In this document: one piece after another, positions 31,801 to 43,370 of the stretch
How the letters are laid out: the number at the start of each line of letters is the position of its first letter
How positions within the stretch are numbered: position 1 is the stretch's first letter
Assembly: GCA_021186555.1 (NCBI GenBank)
Contig: JAJKFL010000042.1
Coordinates: 21,761,521 to 21,825,520, forward strand
Length of the DNA stretch: 64,000 nucleotides
Source of the DNA: Reticulitermes speratus
Taxonomy: Eukaryota; Arthropoda; Insecta; Blattodea; Rhinotermitidae
Direction: 5' to 3'
Translations under genes and position numbers: made by a program
The notes under the pieces: generated by a model
Told to the model about the DNA's origin: nothing
Databases searched by the model: none
The model's input: the letters and a program-made list of their open reading frames with translations, nothing else

Positions 31801-34244
31801 ACGAGTCAATCGAGCTGTCTGGATTGAGTGCGGTGTTAAAAAGAAATTCCGAGCCCTTTTGTTTCCTTTGAATTTTGACCAGAGTTAAAATAACACATTT
31901 AGTTGGGTTAATATCACTTCTGCGCGTTCATATATTTTAAATCACGATACCCATATTTTCCAATCACAGTCCGCACTGGCGGCAGCAAAGGCACGAAAAG
32001 AAAACTCTTTCAAATACAAAGCTAAACTGTAATTTAAATTAGAAATGGAGAGGTTAGGACATTCCGCTTAGTGAATGTAAACCTCCAACAAATAAACTGC
32101 AATAAAAAACCTGACCCGAAGACAAGAGGATTGAAGCCGACAGACGGTTAACAACAGTAACCTATATTTAATAAAGTGATTAGTTTTAACCTGACACAAG
32201 CTAAACAAGCAGGCCTATAATTGCTAGTTGAGTCTATGTGGTAAACAATTTGGCTTCTTTTGCGAACCCATTTGGGGCCCCATACGGCACATTCTCCGGG
32301 CGACAGTTCCATTTGTGAGTAGAGGCTTGGAATTTCTTCATTTCTGGCCTCATGAGGTCAATACAGCATGGCTCTCCGATGACCAGTTCCTTTACAACGT
32401 GACGCGTGTACATACACCCTCAATTTGTCCATATGGTAGGGGTTTCTAATTTTATGTGAAACGCAAAACTGTCAGTAACCCTTCTCAGTTACTATTAACC
32501 TTTCGTTTTACAATGTACCATTAATATTTTATATACCTAATTTAATGACAGACTTTATATCCCATACACCAAATTTTATCATGCATGTATTATTTTTCAA
32601 TGCCTATGGGACGCGAGGGGTTATTCCAGGGCCTCACAAAGCTAAGCAGCGAGCCTTGCTCCCCCAGCCAACGCTTCCTGATGAATAAAATGGGAATCCA
32701 TTTACAGCACTTTCTGAACTCGTAATAGTTTTGTCGTAAAGTAACTTCTCAACGAACGGAAGCCGAAAGTGCAACTATTAGCATGCAGTAGTCAGCGAAA
32801 TATTTTTGACAAAGTTGGAAAGCAATGACTACCGTCCATCAGACCCCTTTAATGTGTATCAACATCTGACTTGCAATATTTTGAGATTATGCGTAAGCGC
32901 AGACACCCTACGACACTCCTCATCAAATACGGTGATACACATATAACACAGTCTCATATGCTACATGTGACAGTGGAATCCGATTTAAGGCAACAATGAC
33001 CAAAGTCGTACCAATATTTGTCGGAAGGCCTTGCCATAGCACGAAGTTAGCAGCTGACCCTCATCGCGGAGGACTGGGTTTGATTCATATAGGATTTGTG
33101 TCGAAAAAAATGGCAATGGGACAGGTTTTTCTCCGAGAATTTCGGTTTTCCTCTGTCAACATCATTTTAGCAATGCCCCATACTCATATTTCATTCATTG
33201 ATCACCGAGATTATAAAATCTTTGTAACTGACAGCGTGGTTAAATGAAATACATCTATTTCTTTCCCCTCTCTTCCACTTGTGGCGGTATGTAGTACTTG
33301 CTGAAGCTACTGTAATTCCTGCATTTGTGTTTAAATTCATGGGAACTGTTCACAGCAAATTACCTAATTTTCTAGTATGTAAAACACCTTTCGAAAGGCA
33401 TAATTCATCTCTTAAAACTAAACAAAGCATAGTTTTTTGTAAGGCGCGTCAGAAAGTTTGACAGTATCAGCGAAGCAGTCTACCTGCACCAATTCGTTCC
33501 GTTGTGTGCAGAATTATCTAGAGACAAAATGTCGCAGAGGATCTACTCGTAAGTCGATGCCTGACAACACTTTTACTTCACTTCTGTGATACTGATCTAA
33601 ATACGCATGTCCAAAGAGGATAAACATGATAACTGGCAGCTTTGATATAAATCAGTAGCAGGCTCCATGAAATGCAACAGTGAAGGGAGACGAAATCGAA
33701 ATAACAGTTTGAAACCAGACTTTACATGAAAGAGAATGATAATGGGGTAGAGTAAAAATGTTACCTACTGACAAAAAATCGCACTTCCAAGAGAAATACA
33801 ACTTTCCTACATCACTAAGGAAACGAGAAAAATTAATACTTGACGTGAAAGTTAAAGCTGAAGTTGCATAATACATATAAACTTAAAATACGTAGGGTTC
33901 TGGTTTTGAAAAAAATGCCTAAAAATTAGCACTACTCGTTCAGAAGTTCGTCGGTTTGTATTACTACACATCCACATTCTCATTATGTGCATGATGACAG
34001 TACTGAAACGCGAGGGGCGAGACAAGGAGAAGTTAAAAGATGCATATAAATACATATATATATATATATACTAGTATATAGCGGCATTCACGAGGAGGGG
34101 ATTACGAAAACGTCTCGTACGAGTAGGCGACTTCGAGCTGAATATGATTCCGACGTCGTGACAAGGCAAGATACAGGAAATCAGCAGCACATGCGCTCCT
34201 TAGTTTAATAATATGTGGACCTGTTATACTAGAGAAGTCTTTTT
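31801..34244. other. 2.4 kb without recognisable genes
   Basis: An 83-codon frame at 32996-33247 and its neighbourhood include GAGGACTGGGTTTGATTCA (33069-33087), a B-box look-alike with AGCAGCTGACCC upstream, perhaps an eroded SINE head. An AT dinucleotide run lies at 34054-34070. Confidence 0.4.
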
Positions 34245-34515
34245 CTTTCCAGTGGCGCAACAGCACAAGTCGGTCCTAGGCCGCCTCGTTTTGAGGTTTC
34301 TAGATCACACACAATTAGACACACACAACACACGCGCGCCCGGTAGGACTCCTCTAAATGAGTGACCAGCTCATCGCAGAGGTCGCTACCTACACAACAA
34401 ACAACAAACACAACAGACGAACATCCATGCCCTCCAGCGGGATTCGAAACCGCGATCCCAGCAATCAAGCGGCTACAGACTTAAGCGTTAGAACCGCACG
34501 GCCACCCAGATCGGC
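34245..34515 (-). mobile_element. SINE family B, inverted copy
   Basis: Minus strand: GGGTGGCCGTGCGGTTCTAA (A box), GCGGTTTCGAATCCCGCTGG (B box), GGAGGGCATGGATGTTCGTC, CTCTGCGATGAGCTGGTCAC, GAGGAGTCCTACCGG, AAACCTCAAAACGAGGCGGC, and an A-rich end. Same order as the copy at 18346 with scattered differences. A Pol III origin is inferred from the boxes. Confidence 0.87.
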
Positions 34516-34679
34516 GAGAGAGGTTTTGGCTTGCTTGTAATTATCACAGTCTGACAGTAACATTTACTTAACCTAGGCTACGACAAATTAAATATTATTC
34601 ATTCCGTGCATTGTACTTGCAGTCATTTATATACACCGATTGATGTATTAATATTACATCGTCCTTTGTATTGACGTCT

Positions 34680-34730
34680 CCCTGAGGATGGCGATTTATC
34701 ACTGAAACATGCAGGAGGGGTTAAGTTTAT
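34680..34730 (+). ncRNA. hammerhead-ribozyme-like motif, decayed
   Basis: CTCC, CTGAGGA, TGGCGATTTATCACT, GAAAC, ATGCAGGAGGGG. Box 1 and GAAAC are intact, stem II pairs weakly, and the stem III/cleavage region is altered (ATGCA instead of ATGTA). Downstream TTTGTGTGCAT loosely matches the GTGCAT flank of other copies. Probably inactive. Confidence 0.35.
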
Positions 34731-34825
34731 GGATAACTTATAACTCTATACAATTTGTGTGCATATGTTGAAGTATATAAATGATTGTAGGCTACGGCAG
34801 CTAATGTTACCGATCACTCATATTT

Positions 34826-36036
34826 ATGCCGAAGAGAAGGTCACGACCGTTACTTGTCATCATGCCGAAGAGGTCACGGCTGTTACTTGTCATCATGCCG
34901 AAGAGAAGGTCACGGCTGTTACTTGTCATCATGCCGAAGAGGTCACGGCTGTTACTTGTCATCATGCCGAAGAGAAGGTCACGGCTGTTACTTGTCATCA
35001 TGCCGAAGAGGTCACGGCTGTTACTTGTCATCATGCCGAAGAGAAGGTCACGGCTGTTACTTGTCATCATGCCGAAGAGAAGGTCACGGCTGTTACTTGT
35101 CATCATGCCGAAGAGGTCACGGCTGTTACTTGTCATCATGCCGAAGAGAAGGTCACGGCTGTTACTTGTCATCATGCCGAAGAGGTCACGGCTGTTACTT
35201 GTCATCATGCCGAAGAGAAGGTCACGGCTGTTACTTGTCATCATGCCGAATAGATGGTCACGACTGTTACTTGTCATCATGCCGAAGAGAAGGTCACGAC
35301 TGTTACTTGTCATCATGCCGAAGAGAAGGTCACGACTGTTACTTGTCATCATGCCGAAGAGAAGGTCACGACTGTTACTTGTCATCATGCCGAAGAGAAG
35401 GTCACGGCTGTTACTTGTCATCATGCCGAAGAGAAGGTCACAACAGTTACTTGTCATCATGCCGAAGAGAAGGTCACGGCTGTTACTTGTCATCATGCCG
35501 AAGAGATGGTCACGGCTGTTACTTGTCATCATGCCGAAGAGATGGTCACGGCTGTTACTTGTCATCATGCCGAAGAGATGGTCACGGCTGTTACTTGTCA
35601 TCATGCCGAAGAGAAGGTCACGGCTGTTACTTGTCATCATGCCGAAGGAATGGTCACGGCTGTTACTTGTCATCATGCCGAAGAGATGGTCACGGCTGTT
35701 ACTTGTCATCATGCCGAAGAGATGGTCACGACTGTTACTTGTCATCATGCCGAAGAGATGGTCACGACTGTTACTTGTCATCATGCCGAAGAGAATGTCA
35801 CGACTGTTACTTGTCATCATGCCGAAGAGAAGGTCACAACTGTTACTTGTCATCATGCCGAAGAGAAGGTCACAACTGTTACTTGTCATCATGCCGAAGA
35901 GAAGGTCACGACTGTTACTTGTCATCATGCCGAAGAGATGGTCACGGCTGTTACTTGTCATCATGCCGAAGAGAAGGTCACGACTGTTACTTGTCATCAT
36001 GCCGAAGAGATGGTCACGGCTGTTACTTGTCATCCT
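34826..36036. repeat. 36/33-bp minisatellite, 34 units
   Basis: Unit ATGCCGAAGAGAAGGTCACG plus GCTGTTACTTGTCATC (36 bp). Five of the first eleven units lack GAA and are 33 bp, and these short units alternate with long ones. The 3' two-thirds have only 36-bp units with single-base variants (AAG/ATG, GGC/GAC). Both lengths are multiples of three, so frames of about 400 codons stay open on both strands (MPKRRSRLLLVI, MMTSNSRDLLFG and others); these are artefacts. No conserved-repeat/unique-spacer pattern, so not CRISPR. Confidence 0.96.
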
Positions 36037-37069
36037 CATTTCCCGGTTTCTATAAGAACGCGTTAAATATTGTTAAAACGACAACCAAACAACCTCATCA
36101 CCAGTAATGATTACAGCAACATGAACGAAGTTAAAGAGGAGACTACCAAAACAGCATGTTAGTTGCGTATGGCAACGATTCATTTGAATTTACATTATTC
36201 CAGCCATTGACTCAAACCAGCTTCGCTGTTCCAAAACTCGTCATTTCAACAAGTTGCCCGTTTATTTCCGACAAGACCTATTTTCAACAAATCAGTACTT
36301 CCAAGAAATATGTCCTGAATTTTAAGTAATGATTCTCCGCGGGATGTAACCAAGTGCAGCTGCCAGATGTATGATGAAAGTTTACAATTTGAAGCAACCC
36401 AAGAGAACGCAAAAATAAAAATTGATATGGTTCAGACGTGTGTCCAAAAAAGGTTTATTAACACTTTATGCTTATTATATAACCCTGTACTGTTTCACTA
36501 ACATCGTAGGTGCTTGATCAATTTCGTAATTCACAGTTCTATATGTATGCTGAGAACTGGATATTGGCTTCATCGTGTTCTTGTACGTGTATATTGTCCA
36601 GTCTCTATTTGGCTACAGTAATTTTAGTGCTGCCGTCACCGCTTTCTCGCATTTCATAATTCCACTTCTACGTTTGCAATGTGCGTATGGAACATCGAAG
36701 CAAAAAAGCTGCCTTATCTCGACTTTCTATGGCGTTACATAATACAGTCTTCTAAACTATTCGGCAAGGCGTAAACAGATTTATTCACACTAAGATTCAC
36801 CCATTGCAAGCCTTGAAAATTCACAACAGATATGTTTCTAACACATAAGATATACCCACTAAGCCAAGAGGAGTTGTGGCCCATAACGTTAACTAGACTG
36901 CACGGTACACAGGAAGTCTCAGTTCCTGCGGTACTACATCACCGACGGACCCGAACTGCGAGTCATGGAAGTCCGCCATATTTTCACATTCAGAAGTCAT
37001 TCCCCACTGTCCCAACAACGTAGGCTGATGTTATGTGTAAAAGCAAAGTTGTCCCTGGGTTTAATTAAG
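36037..37069. other. no recognisable feature
   Basis: AT-rich sequence after the minisatellite. No element ends, no repeats shared with the window. Confidence 0.4.
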
Positions 37070-37315
37070 ACCCACACCATGAAGACATATAGAAAATGGA
37101 AGTGCTGTTCCACTCTGTCTTAACCTCGGCACTAGATGAGAGGTCTGCTTTACGCCACTCTCACTTTACCACCGTGGAAGAGCCTGCGGGTACTCACTGA
37201 ACAGGAGGCTGGGTGGGTCCCAGAGCCAGTCCGGACACATTGGGGAACAGAAATTACCTTGTCCCTGCCGGTAAGCGAGACCGGATTCCTCGGCTGTCCA
37301 GCCCGTAGCACACAT
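37070..37315 (-). mobile_element. SINE family A, diverged, nearly full
   Basis: Minus strand: GGGCTGGACAGCCGAGGAAT, CCGGTCTCGCTTACCGG, GGACTGGCTCTGGGACCCAC, CCAGCCTCCTGTTCAGTGAG, GTAAAGTGAGAGTGGCG, TCTAGTGCCGAGGTTAAGAC, CTTCATGGTGTGG. The head is eroded but recognisable. Confidence 0.75.
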
Positions 37316-38015
37316 CATAGAAAAACAAAGAATGCTCAGAACGTGAGTCGAAGCCGCACACAAGCATGGGCGCGACGTAAAACCGGATAGTGTAAGTTAC
37401 AAATACGTAATGTCGCTACTTTATTAATTTAAGTAATGAAGGAGTGCCAAGCTTAATTGAAAGCCTTTTTAAATTGTTTAGATTTTCCAATTAAAACTAT
37501 AAATACGTAAATTCATACAAACAACGCTTTCCACAAAACGCTATTTCAGAATTCTACCACGTGCATTACGACAAACGGTTGTAAGACCCAAACGCCAGAA
37601 ACCACTAAGGGACTGACATCCATGCCAAGCCCAATTTTTCTTTATTCTTTCTTTTTTCAAAATGTCCCTGTTCTGTAGCAGCTGAAATATGACATGACCT
37701 TTCACATTCACAGCACCGGGTAATCTGAAATAGAAAGAGCTCTCCGCTCCTCAGAGAACTCACAAGATAAAACTCCCACGAACACACATTTATACCTACC
37801 ACTTCTAGAAGCAAGAAAGAAAAGTAACATTAATCAAAAACACAGAAAGGTAACAGCTGCTTCCAGACCTCTGCCGCTGAATAAGGATTCAATACTATTT
37901 ATCAAAGCACAAGCCTTCAAAGTGTAGGAAACACAGTATATTAACTCTTTCAAGACAAAGATTAACCACAATTATATTTAACGATTTCACACTGTTATCA
38001 CCGTGCATTTCTATG
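37316..38015. other. no recognisable feature
   Basis: Spacer between a SINE and the large palindrome; short frames only. Confidence 0.4.
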
Positions 38016-38697
38016 AATCAAATTGAATAAGTAGACCAACTAATGCACTATTTAACTACTTTAATGTAGTGTCCTTCTTGTATCACCCTACACGTGTTTC
38101 GGACTCAAAGTCCATCTTCAGGGGGTCTCAGTATTGTTAAAAACCACTAAAACAAGCACATGTTTACACAAACGTACAGCACTCGTATACCGCTATTGTG
38201 GTAGAGTTATCTGGATAAAATTATAGAACATAAATATGTATATATTTAGTTAAAACCTTATTAAAATTGTGAGATGTATGTATGATGTTCACTGGTGCGG
38301 AAATACTGGCTTTTGTTGATTGACGTCTCGTGTTGCGTATTCTTACGTTGTGCTGGATTGTATTACGGTGCTGTTTGTACTGTCCTTGCGTTGCGGTGTG
38401 TGTGAGGAGACTGTGAACATCAGCGAACATCATACATACACAATTTTAATAAGGTTTTAACTAAATATATACATATTTATGTTCTATAATTTTACCAAGA
38501 TAACTCTACCACAATAGCGGTATACGAGTGCTGTACGTTTGTGTAAACATGTGCTTGTTTTAGTGGTTTTTAACAATACTGAGACCCCCTGAAGATGGAT
38601 TTTGAGTCCGAAACACGTGTAGGGTGATACAAGAAGGACACTAGTACATTAAAGTAGTTAAATAGTGCATTGGTTGGTCTACTTATTAAATTTGATT
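38016..38697. repeat. 682-bp palindrome with paired hammerhead-like motifs
   Basis: Arms of ~278 nt (38016-38294 and 38421-38697) around a ~126-nt unpaired centre. The arms are almost identical. Each has the motif pointing outward: CCCC, CTGAAGA, U, GGACU-UUG-AGUCC (left) or GGAUU-UUG-AGUCC (right), GAAAC, ACGTGTA, GGGTG. Left motif 38081-38128 (-), right 38583-38626 (+). The C-to-U difference in stem II keeps pairing as G-U. The outer ends read GTGCATTGGTTGGTCTACTT, as in the 8.6-kb palindrome. No reverse transcriptase inside. Confidence 0.88.
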
Positions 38698-38702
38698 ATA
38701 TT

Positions 38703-39846
38703 TAACGAGTCAGCTTGTACTGCGCAATAAACACACTTCGACTAGGTGTTACAAACTGTGTTAATGCGGTATAGAAAAATATTCGCTGTTTATTCGGAAC
38801 CCGTATAAAACACACAAATGCAGTTTGTGGGCAAAACGTGGAGTTCCTTAATGTTGAATCTTGTGGTACATAAAGTAACCACGGTACTTTACAGGGTTCG
38901 ATGATGTTATAATTCTGCTTAATTTTACAAGACAAGCAACGTACGTACAACGTAACATTGTAGCGAGTTCGCGTAATCATTGTTGCAGTGGAAGCTTAGT
39001 AATTCCGTGTTCATTTCCGAGTAACACAGAGGTGATTAAAGAAATTACACACACTAACCACAGTCGACCATACAGTCTTATGTAAGTTACGCTTAATGCC
39101 TGTGTTAACATGATTTAAATTAGCAGGCAACGGAATTATGCAAATTACACGTACCAGTTTTTAAAAGAAATTACATTCCAAGTAACCTGCACTCTCTTCA
39201 CTCACCATATAAAAACGCTGAACTGAAACAAAAGAATGTTCGCTTGCTCATGGCCTTTAGACGTACAGTTTGGCTGAACGGATCGTAATGACAGCTAAGT
39301 CGTTGCGCAGTTTCTCACTTTTTGTACGTGTTGCCGTGAAACATTTTACGATATCAGACGGAATTAATCAATTATGTAGCAATATGTATTAGATATTAAG
39401 AATGTGTGTCTGTATTCTTGCTGTAGTTATCCGACATGCAAATCGCATCTTTTCTGCGCTGCATGGTATTGTCACCTGTGGCCTGTCTGGCTCTACCTTA
39501 TTTGTCCTCACTACCTCATACACGGAACGATTTTCGAAAAAAAATGTTACTGAACATAAAATGTGTGTTTTGATTTTCTCTACAACTTTTGTCTGAAGCA
39601 TTTCTCATTCTAAGAAGAACTGAGAGAGATATCACAAATTTACATCAGCCTTCATGTAAAGTACCCGTTATTCTTGTCAGAGTTTGATCAAACTTGATTT
39701 TTCTCGAGAGATGTTCAAAAAATTTTCAAATATAAAATTTCATGAAAATCCGTCCAGTGGGAGCCGAGATGTTCCATGCGGACAGACAGATAGACATGAC
39801 GAAGCTAACAGTGGCTTTTCGGAATTTTGCAAACGCGCCTAAAAAT
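38703..39846 (+). repeat. RepX repeat, longest copy (~1.1 kb)
   Basis: Starts near GAGTCAGCTTGTACTGCGCA (partner at 43172), passes TAGCGAGTTCGCGTAATCAT, and from 39230 matches 60290-60925 closely: AATGTTCGCTTGCTCATGGC, TTGGCTGAACGGATCGTAAT, GACATGCAAATCGCATCTTT, AAAATCCGTCCAGTGGGAGC. It ends GCAAACGCGCCTAAAAA. No protein-coding frame. The class is unknown: the fixed 3' end suggests a retroposon or the end of a DNA element. Confidence 0.78.
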
Positions 39847-40580
39847 GTGGTATCTGCAACTCCAAAACTTCTAAATGCAAATAAAATTAATTATCGTGTT
39901 CATACAATCCTGATGAAAGCATTATATTCCTGAAGTTATTCTTCTGCCACTTTCAGAATTAGATATCAGCCCGGATAAGGGCGAACTCCGGACTCAAAAG
40001 TATGAAGCAGTGTTAGGTGCCCAGGGCTACATTTTCTGAATACCAGCTCCCTCAGTAAAGCCCATGCATTTGCCAAACAGGGCTGCTGGTACCTTGCAAG
40101 CCTGCTAAGGAAGCATCAAGACGAATGACCGCAACACTAAGGGACCTGAATACTGATGCACTTGGCGGAAGCACTCACAGGCACTGCAAAGCCAATTCTC
40201 TCACCCGGCCGGCAGAAAAAGCATCCTAACGATGCTGTACTAGTTACAAGCACCAGTTTTGTTATACAAATGCGACTGCCATATACCGCATACAAAACGG
40301 CCGTCTTCCTGCACACAACAACGCGTGGAGGACTTGGATAAGTTTAATAATCTTATTTAACTATACACTCAGCTAATGCTATATTAGAAGTTGGAAACAA
40401 ACTGATACGAGACACAGTCTCATTCCGACATATTCCGTGATTAAGAGCAAGCAAGATAAATTTGTAAACATTAAACTACATACCTACAAGCAGACTCTGA
40501 CGTTATTCTGTTCCCATGGGGCATGTGTGCACAGATACGTACGCCAGGTGGCCGCGACTGTCGACAAAATGTCGTTAGGA
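39847..40580. other. no recognisable feature
   Basis: Frames up to 65 codons. The stretch near 39960-40140 (GCCCGGATAAGGGCGAACTC) is less AT-rich, but was not matched to anything here. Confidence 0.4.
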
Positions 40581-40830
40581 AAGGTGGCGTAGTTATGTTT
40601 TATGGCGCACGATGCGAGAAATCAAAGTGGTTGCCCAAAACAAAAATTGTGAATTAAAAAAAATCGCATTTACTCAATTTCATTTTAATTGGCTCACTAA
40701 CGTAAAATTTGTTGACCGCAGACAATTATTTTTATTTAACATATTCATTTTGCCGTCCATCTGAATGTGCCGCCCGGGGCGACCGCACCACTCGCCCCTC
40801 CACCCCTTAGTTATGCCACTGGTCATGAAG
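40581..40830. mobile_element. hAT-like MITE, probable
   Basis: The left end GGTGGCGTAGTTATG and the right end, reverse-complemented, AGTGGCATAACTAAGGGG are the common CAGTGGCGTAGCTA-type termini. The right subterminal block, complemented, reads GGGGCGAGTGGTGCGGTCGC and CCCGGGCGGCAC, a composition typical of these elements. The interior is AT-rich. No matching octamer duplication was seen. Confidence 0.5.
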
Positions 40831-41588
40831 CAGTCCGGACGCGACTGTACTTAGGTCGGTATTGCAGCCTCGACCTTTGGCGATGGAAGTTATCTGTAGC
40901 TAGTAGCGCCGCTTAGTGCTTTAAGTTGTCTCTCAAAGTCTTCCAACATCATGGCGTGCACATTCAAGTCAACTGCAATTTCGGAGCATCCGTCAAGGTC
41001 TGTCATGTATAAAAGCACATCGCTGGATGCCGCAGCTAGTGATGGGGGATGTCAAATTTAACATCGAAATTTTAACAAGCTTTTACTAGTTTTCAAGAAA
41101 TATCGAGCACAGAGATCACTGCATCAGCCATCCTACCATTCGACAGCATAATATCTGATACGGACAGCATCATACAATACACCAAAATTACCAACCTTTA
41201 GCCGAATAAAATGGAAATATCTCAACTTAGTGTTGCGATTCTCTTTATGGATGCTCCAAATTCGAATCTCCATCCGACACTGGATATAATTACAATTTAT
41301 GACTGTTCTCACACCCTTGAGGGGTGTATCGATAAGTAACTTTAAACAGGCCACGGTAGTATTTTTTCCACTCCATCTTACTCATCATTCACAACCATTC
41401 TTTCATCTGACGCTACGCAACAACAAATCAAGCACACTATGTAAGAAAATGAGCCCACCCTTCTTCTGTATGACAGTGAGGCTGCACTGCCTTCTACCGT
41501 TCGAGAATAAAGAACATTGCAATCATTAACCATCCAAGAAAAGAGAAAATTCTGGCAGACGTGATTTCAGGCGTCCGCCCCGATGTAG
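40831..41588. other. no recognisable feature
   Basis: Two opposed short frames near 41133-41529; no domains. Confidence 0.4.
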
Positions 41589-41684
41589 ATGACATCTGCG
41601 CTCTTGTGGAATATCACGCAGCGTAGAGTGGTAAATCTGTACCATTCTACGCTGCGTGATATCCCAGAAGAGAGCAGATGTCAT
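41589..41684. repeat. short P4-family palindrome
   Basis: A 96-bp inverted repeat: ATGACATCTGCGCTCTTGTG, GAATATCACGCAGCGTAGAG, mirrored by CTACGCTGCGTGATATCCCA and GAAGAGAGCAGATGTCAT. It has the outer part of the P4 arm but lacks the TTTACCGACGTTTCGGG core, so it is an internally deleted form. Confidence 0.8.
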
Positions 41685-42099
41685 TCTGGCAGACATTTAA
41701 ATGTAAATTAAAAAATCACATGATATCTGCTGGAAGTCACGTTACTAATTACGAAAATATTTTCGTTAGCCAGATAGGTTGCAGCTTCCCACTGAAGAAA
41801 CTAAGAAATATAAGGCAGACATTTAAAATGATGAAAGGAACCAAGAGAAATTCCGATCTGAGTATCAATGTGTAATTAAACACATGACTGGATCATACAG
41901 TTTAACAATTTAATATTTAGTGGTTAGTATTTAAAATTAAAAACCTCTGCATTCTGCTCGCACACTGTACGCGTTACGTGTTTCATAAGATTCGCATAAC
42001 GAACAGCGATTACTTCTCTATACAGCATTGCCCGGTAAATAATGGAAATTCAGACACAGTCTGTTCTCTGTCAGGGAGGAACTGAGGTGTTTGACAAAC
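41685..42099. other. no recognisable feature
   Basis: AT-rich. The phrase TCTGGCAGACATTTAAATG (41685) is echoed by AGGCAGACATTTAAAATGAT (41813), a short direct repeat. Confidence 0.35.
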
Positions 42100-42245
42100 A
42101 GGTATCAAGGTTTCTCAGAAATGCGCCGACTCCATCGTCAGGGCAGAAGAGTATCCTGTCGATGGAGGCATCAAGTCCTTCCGAAACGTTCGTACTTATC
42201 TATCAAACTACACGGCGTCACATCCCAGAAGACACTAATATTGTA
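42100..42245. repeat. decayed P4-like inverted repeat
   Basis: CTCCATCGTCAGGG and CCTGTCGATGGAGG form the centre. The right arm continues TCCTTCCGAAACGTTCGTAC and ends CGGCGTCACATCCCAGAAGA, matching the outer P4 sequence; the left arm is eroded. Confidence 0.55.
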
Positions 42246-42310
42246 ACTGCAAATAGTTCGGCCATTTCAAACTACAAGAGCCTACATAAATTACACTGGC
42301 AAGATAATGA

Positions 42311-42458
42311 CAAGGGGAAGAACAATCGAGTTGGCCAGGCCGTCCGGGCCACTAAATTTTGTAAAGTGGTGCCTAATATTTGTGGGTCTTGAATGTGGAA
42401 CTTGACACCTTTCTGGTGCCTAGAATTTTGACACAGCTCCTACATTTCTGGACCCCTG
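42311..42458 (-). mobile_element. hAT-type MITE, second copy, inverted
   Basis: Ends CAAGGGGAAG and TTTCTGGACCCCTG. The interior CACTAAATTTTGTAAAGTGG, TGCCTAATATTTGTGGGTC and TGGTGCCTAGAATTTTGA is the reverse complement of the MITE at 14538-14687. Flanks ATAATGAC and ATACTGAC differ at one base, consistent with an 8-bp hAT target duplication. Confidence 0.75.
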
Positions 42459-42524
42459 ATACTGACTGTTGGAAGATCCACGAGTTTCTTTCATACCGCT
42501 TTCTTTACAAAGATTTTCAAGTGT

Positions 42525-42576
42525 ATTAACCTGAAGATGGCCACCACTGACAGTCGAAACATGTCGCCATAAACTG
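42525..42576 (+). ncRNA. hammerhead-ribozyme-like motif
   Basis: AAC, CTGAAGA, TGGCCACCACTGACAGTC, GAAAC, ATGTC, GCC. Box 1, GAAAC and the ATGTC cleavage-type triplet are present. Stem II is imperfect and stem I pairing is weak, so activity is doubtful. It stands alone, not in a palindrome. Confidence 0.38.
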
Positions 42577-43171
42577 TGTACTGTAGAATAATGAAGTTGT
42601 GTTAACGGTGACAAGCATTTTACTTCCGTAAAACTGCAGCGATATACCAAACACAACGGGGATGTCATACTCCAAAATTGTCCCCAGCCCTACGCCAGCG
42701 GTTCTGGCCCGATGGTCGTCCCTCCTTTCTAGGACAGCGTTCCGATTCAGTAGCGTTTGTTTTACAGACTTGGTTATCATTATAATTATAAATCTTTTGA
42801 GGAAGAAAAGTATATTGAGGTCTACACCGAAATTAAGTCGTCCTCACAAACGAATCTATAATTTACGCGGTCAGTACTACCTTAGAAAGGTAATACTTCT
42901 GTAGCGACTGCAATAGAAGCTGTGCTCCAATAAAACTTCGAAGATGAGGTCATAATGCTACTCCACCATCCGTGTAGGAAGTGAAAAAATGCAAAGTATT
43001 CACGAAATATTTTGTTACATTGATGCCATTCCTGCTCCGTATGTTGGAGGTAAATGGTTCGAATCATGACCGGCATCTGTTATCCTGAAGTTTTTCATAC
43101 TTTTCTTCAGCCGAATCGAAGAACAGTACTTTAATTCTTTAAGGACTAACATTAATCTGAAGTGCATTTTA
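42577..43171. other. no recognisable feature
   Basis: Three overlapping frames of 80-84 codons on both strands at 42526-42904 without motifs. Confidence 0.4.
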
Positions 43172-43370
43172 AGATTCAGCTCGTACCGCGCAGTAAACAC
43201 ACTCCCTCGTGGTTATAAAAACCAATCAGCCAATGCTGCGTAGGGAAATATCCGCTGTTTGTTCTGACATCCATACAAAACTCCTATACTAAATGCAATG
43301 TTTGGGCACAACGTTGGATTTCTGACTATCTATCCGGATGGTGCATAAAGTAACCATTAGACGTTAACTG
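43172..43370 (+). repeat. RepX 5' region
   Basis: GATTCAGCTCGTACCGCGCA, GTAAACACACT, GAAATATCCGCTGTTTGTTC, TGGGCACAACGTTGGATTTC and GGTGCATAAAGTAACCA align with 38703-38885. Only the 5' fifth of the repeat is present. Confidence 0.65.

Noticed and set aside
17349-36036. Possible CRISPR arrays
   Set aside because: The tandem units are contiguous and have no unique spacers, and the genome is eukaryotic.
34807-36107. Frames of ~410 codons on both strands with 11-12 residue repeats
   Set aside because: They are translations of the 36/33-bp minisatellite. Several phases are open at once because the unit length is a multiple of three.
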